Positions 13,043 through 13,077 of a stretch of DNA of 13,077 nucleotides are shown here, in pieces (position 1 is the first letter of the stretch; every line of letters starts with the position of its first letter). The position numbers and the translations under genes are program-made. The stretch covers positions 1 to 13,077 of the forward strand of contig CABUHE010000037.1 in NCBI GenBank assembly GCA_902491375.1, given 5' to 3'. The notes under the pieces were generated by a model. That model saw nothing but the letters and a program-made list of their open reading frames with translations, was not told the DNA's origin and ran no database searches. The DNA is from an uncultured Prevotella sp. (GTDB lineage: Bacteria; Bacteroidota; Bacteroidia; Bacteroidales; Bacteroidaceae).

Positions 13043-13074
13043 TTTACACCTTATTAACAAAAAATCGGTGTAAA
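13043..13074. repeat. Inverted repeat at the right edge
   Basis: TTTACACC (13043-13050) and GGTGTAAA (13067-13074) are perfect 8-base arms with a 16-base A/T-rich centre. It lies beyond the ilvA promoter next to the window end. Role unknown; it may belong to the neighbouring gene outside the window. Confidence 0.45.
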
Positions 13075-13077
13075 AAT

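Overview
The window looks like chromosomal DNA from a Bacteroidales bacterium, most likely Prevotella-like. Promoters follow the Bacteroidetes pattern (TTTG, about 19-20 bases, TAnnTTTG) and are clearest upstream of the genes at 6339 and 8995. Starts lack obvious Shine-Dalgarno sequences, and the lipoprotein has an Asp-rich stretch after its lipobox cysteine. The genus guess also rests on my memory of the A/T-flanked GGGCATCTTTT intergenic repeat and is inference. All genes appear intact; I see no IS element, tRNA, rRNA or CRISPR array.

Layout. 29-3004 (-): a 991-residue protein with two receiver-like domains fused to a PEP-synthase-type ATP-binding domain, lacking the usual phosphohistidine and pyruvate domains. 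3279-4160 (-): a PepSY-like (BLIP-like) lipoprotein with its own terminator. 4161-4772: a 612-base divergent intergenic region with two promoters, a large nested palindrome and a GC-rich leader that can fold in alternative ways. 4773-6056 (+): O-acetylhomoserine sulfhydrylase followed by a terminator. 6339-7676 (+): hexameric-type glutamate dehydrogenase with a textbook promoter. 7692-8231 (+): an RlpA-like protein with a GTG start 15 bases downstream. 8232-8994: a 763-base AT-rich noncoding stretch rich in inverted repeats, with a second copy of the intergenic repeat and a promoter whose spacer is a 17-base palindrome. 8995-11043 (+): a probable four-gene envelope operon (secreted DUF2141-like protein, two paralogous six-helix membrane proteins, small winged-helix regulator). 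11190-12813 (-): ridA and a medium-form threonine ammonia-lyase, facing the operon across a shared terminator.

How genes work together. Threonine ammonia-lyase releases reactive enamine/imine intermediates that RidA hydrolyses, so the 12813-11190 pair joins production with clean-up. Glutamate dehydrogenase and the sulfhydrylase are core nitrogen and sulfur assimilation enzymes but are transcribed separately. The least described part is the 8995-11043 operon; its terminal regulator and the palindrome in its promoter suggest an autoregulated envelope system. The large two-receiver ATP-binding protein at the left edge is the other candidate for undescribed biochemistry.
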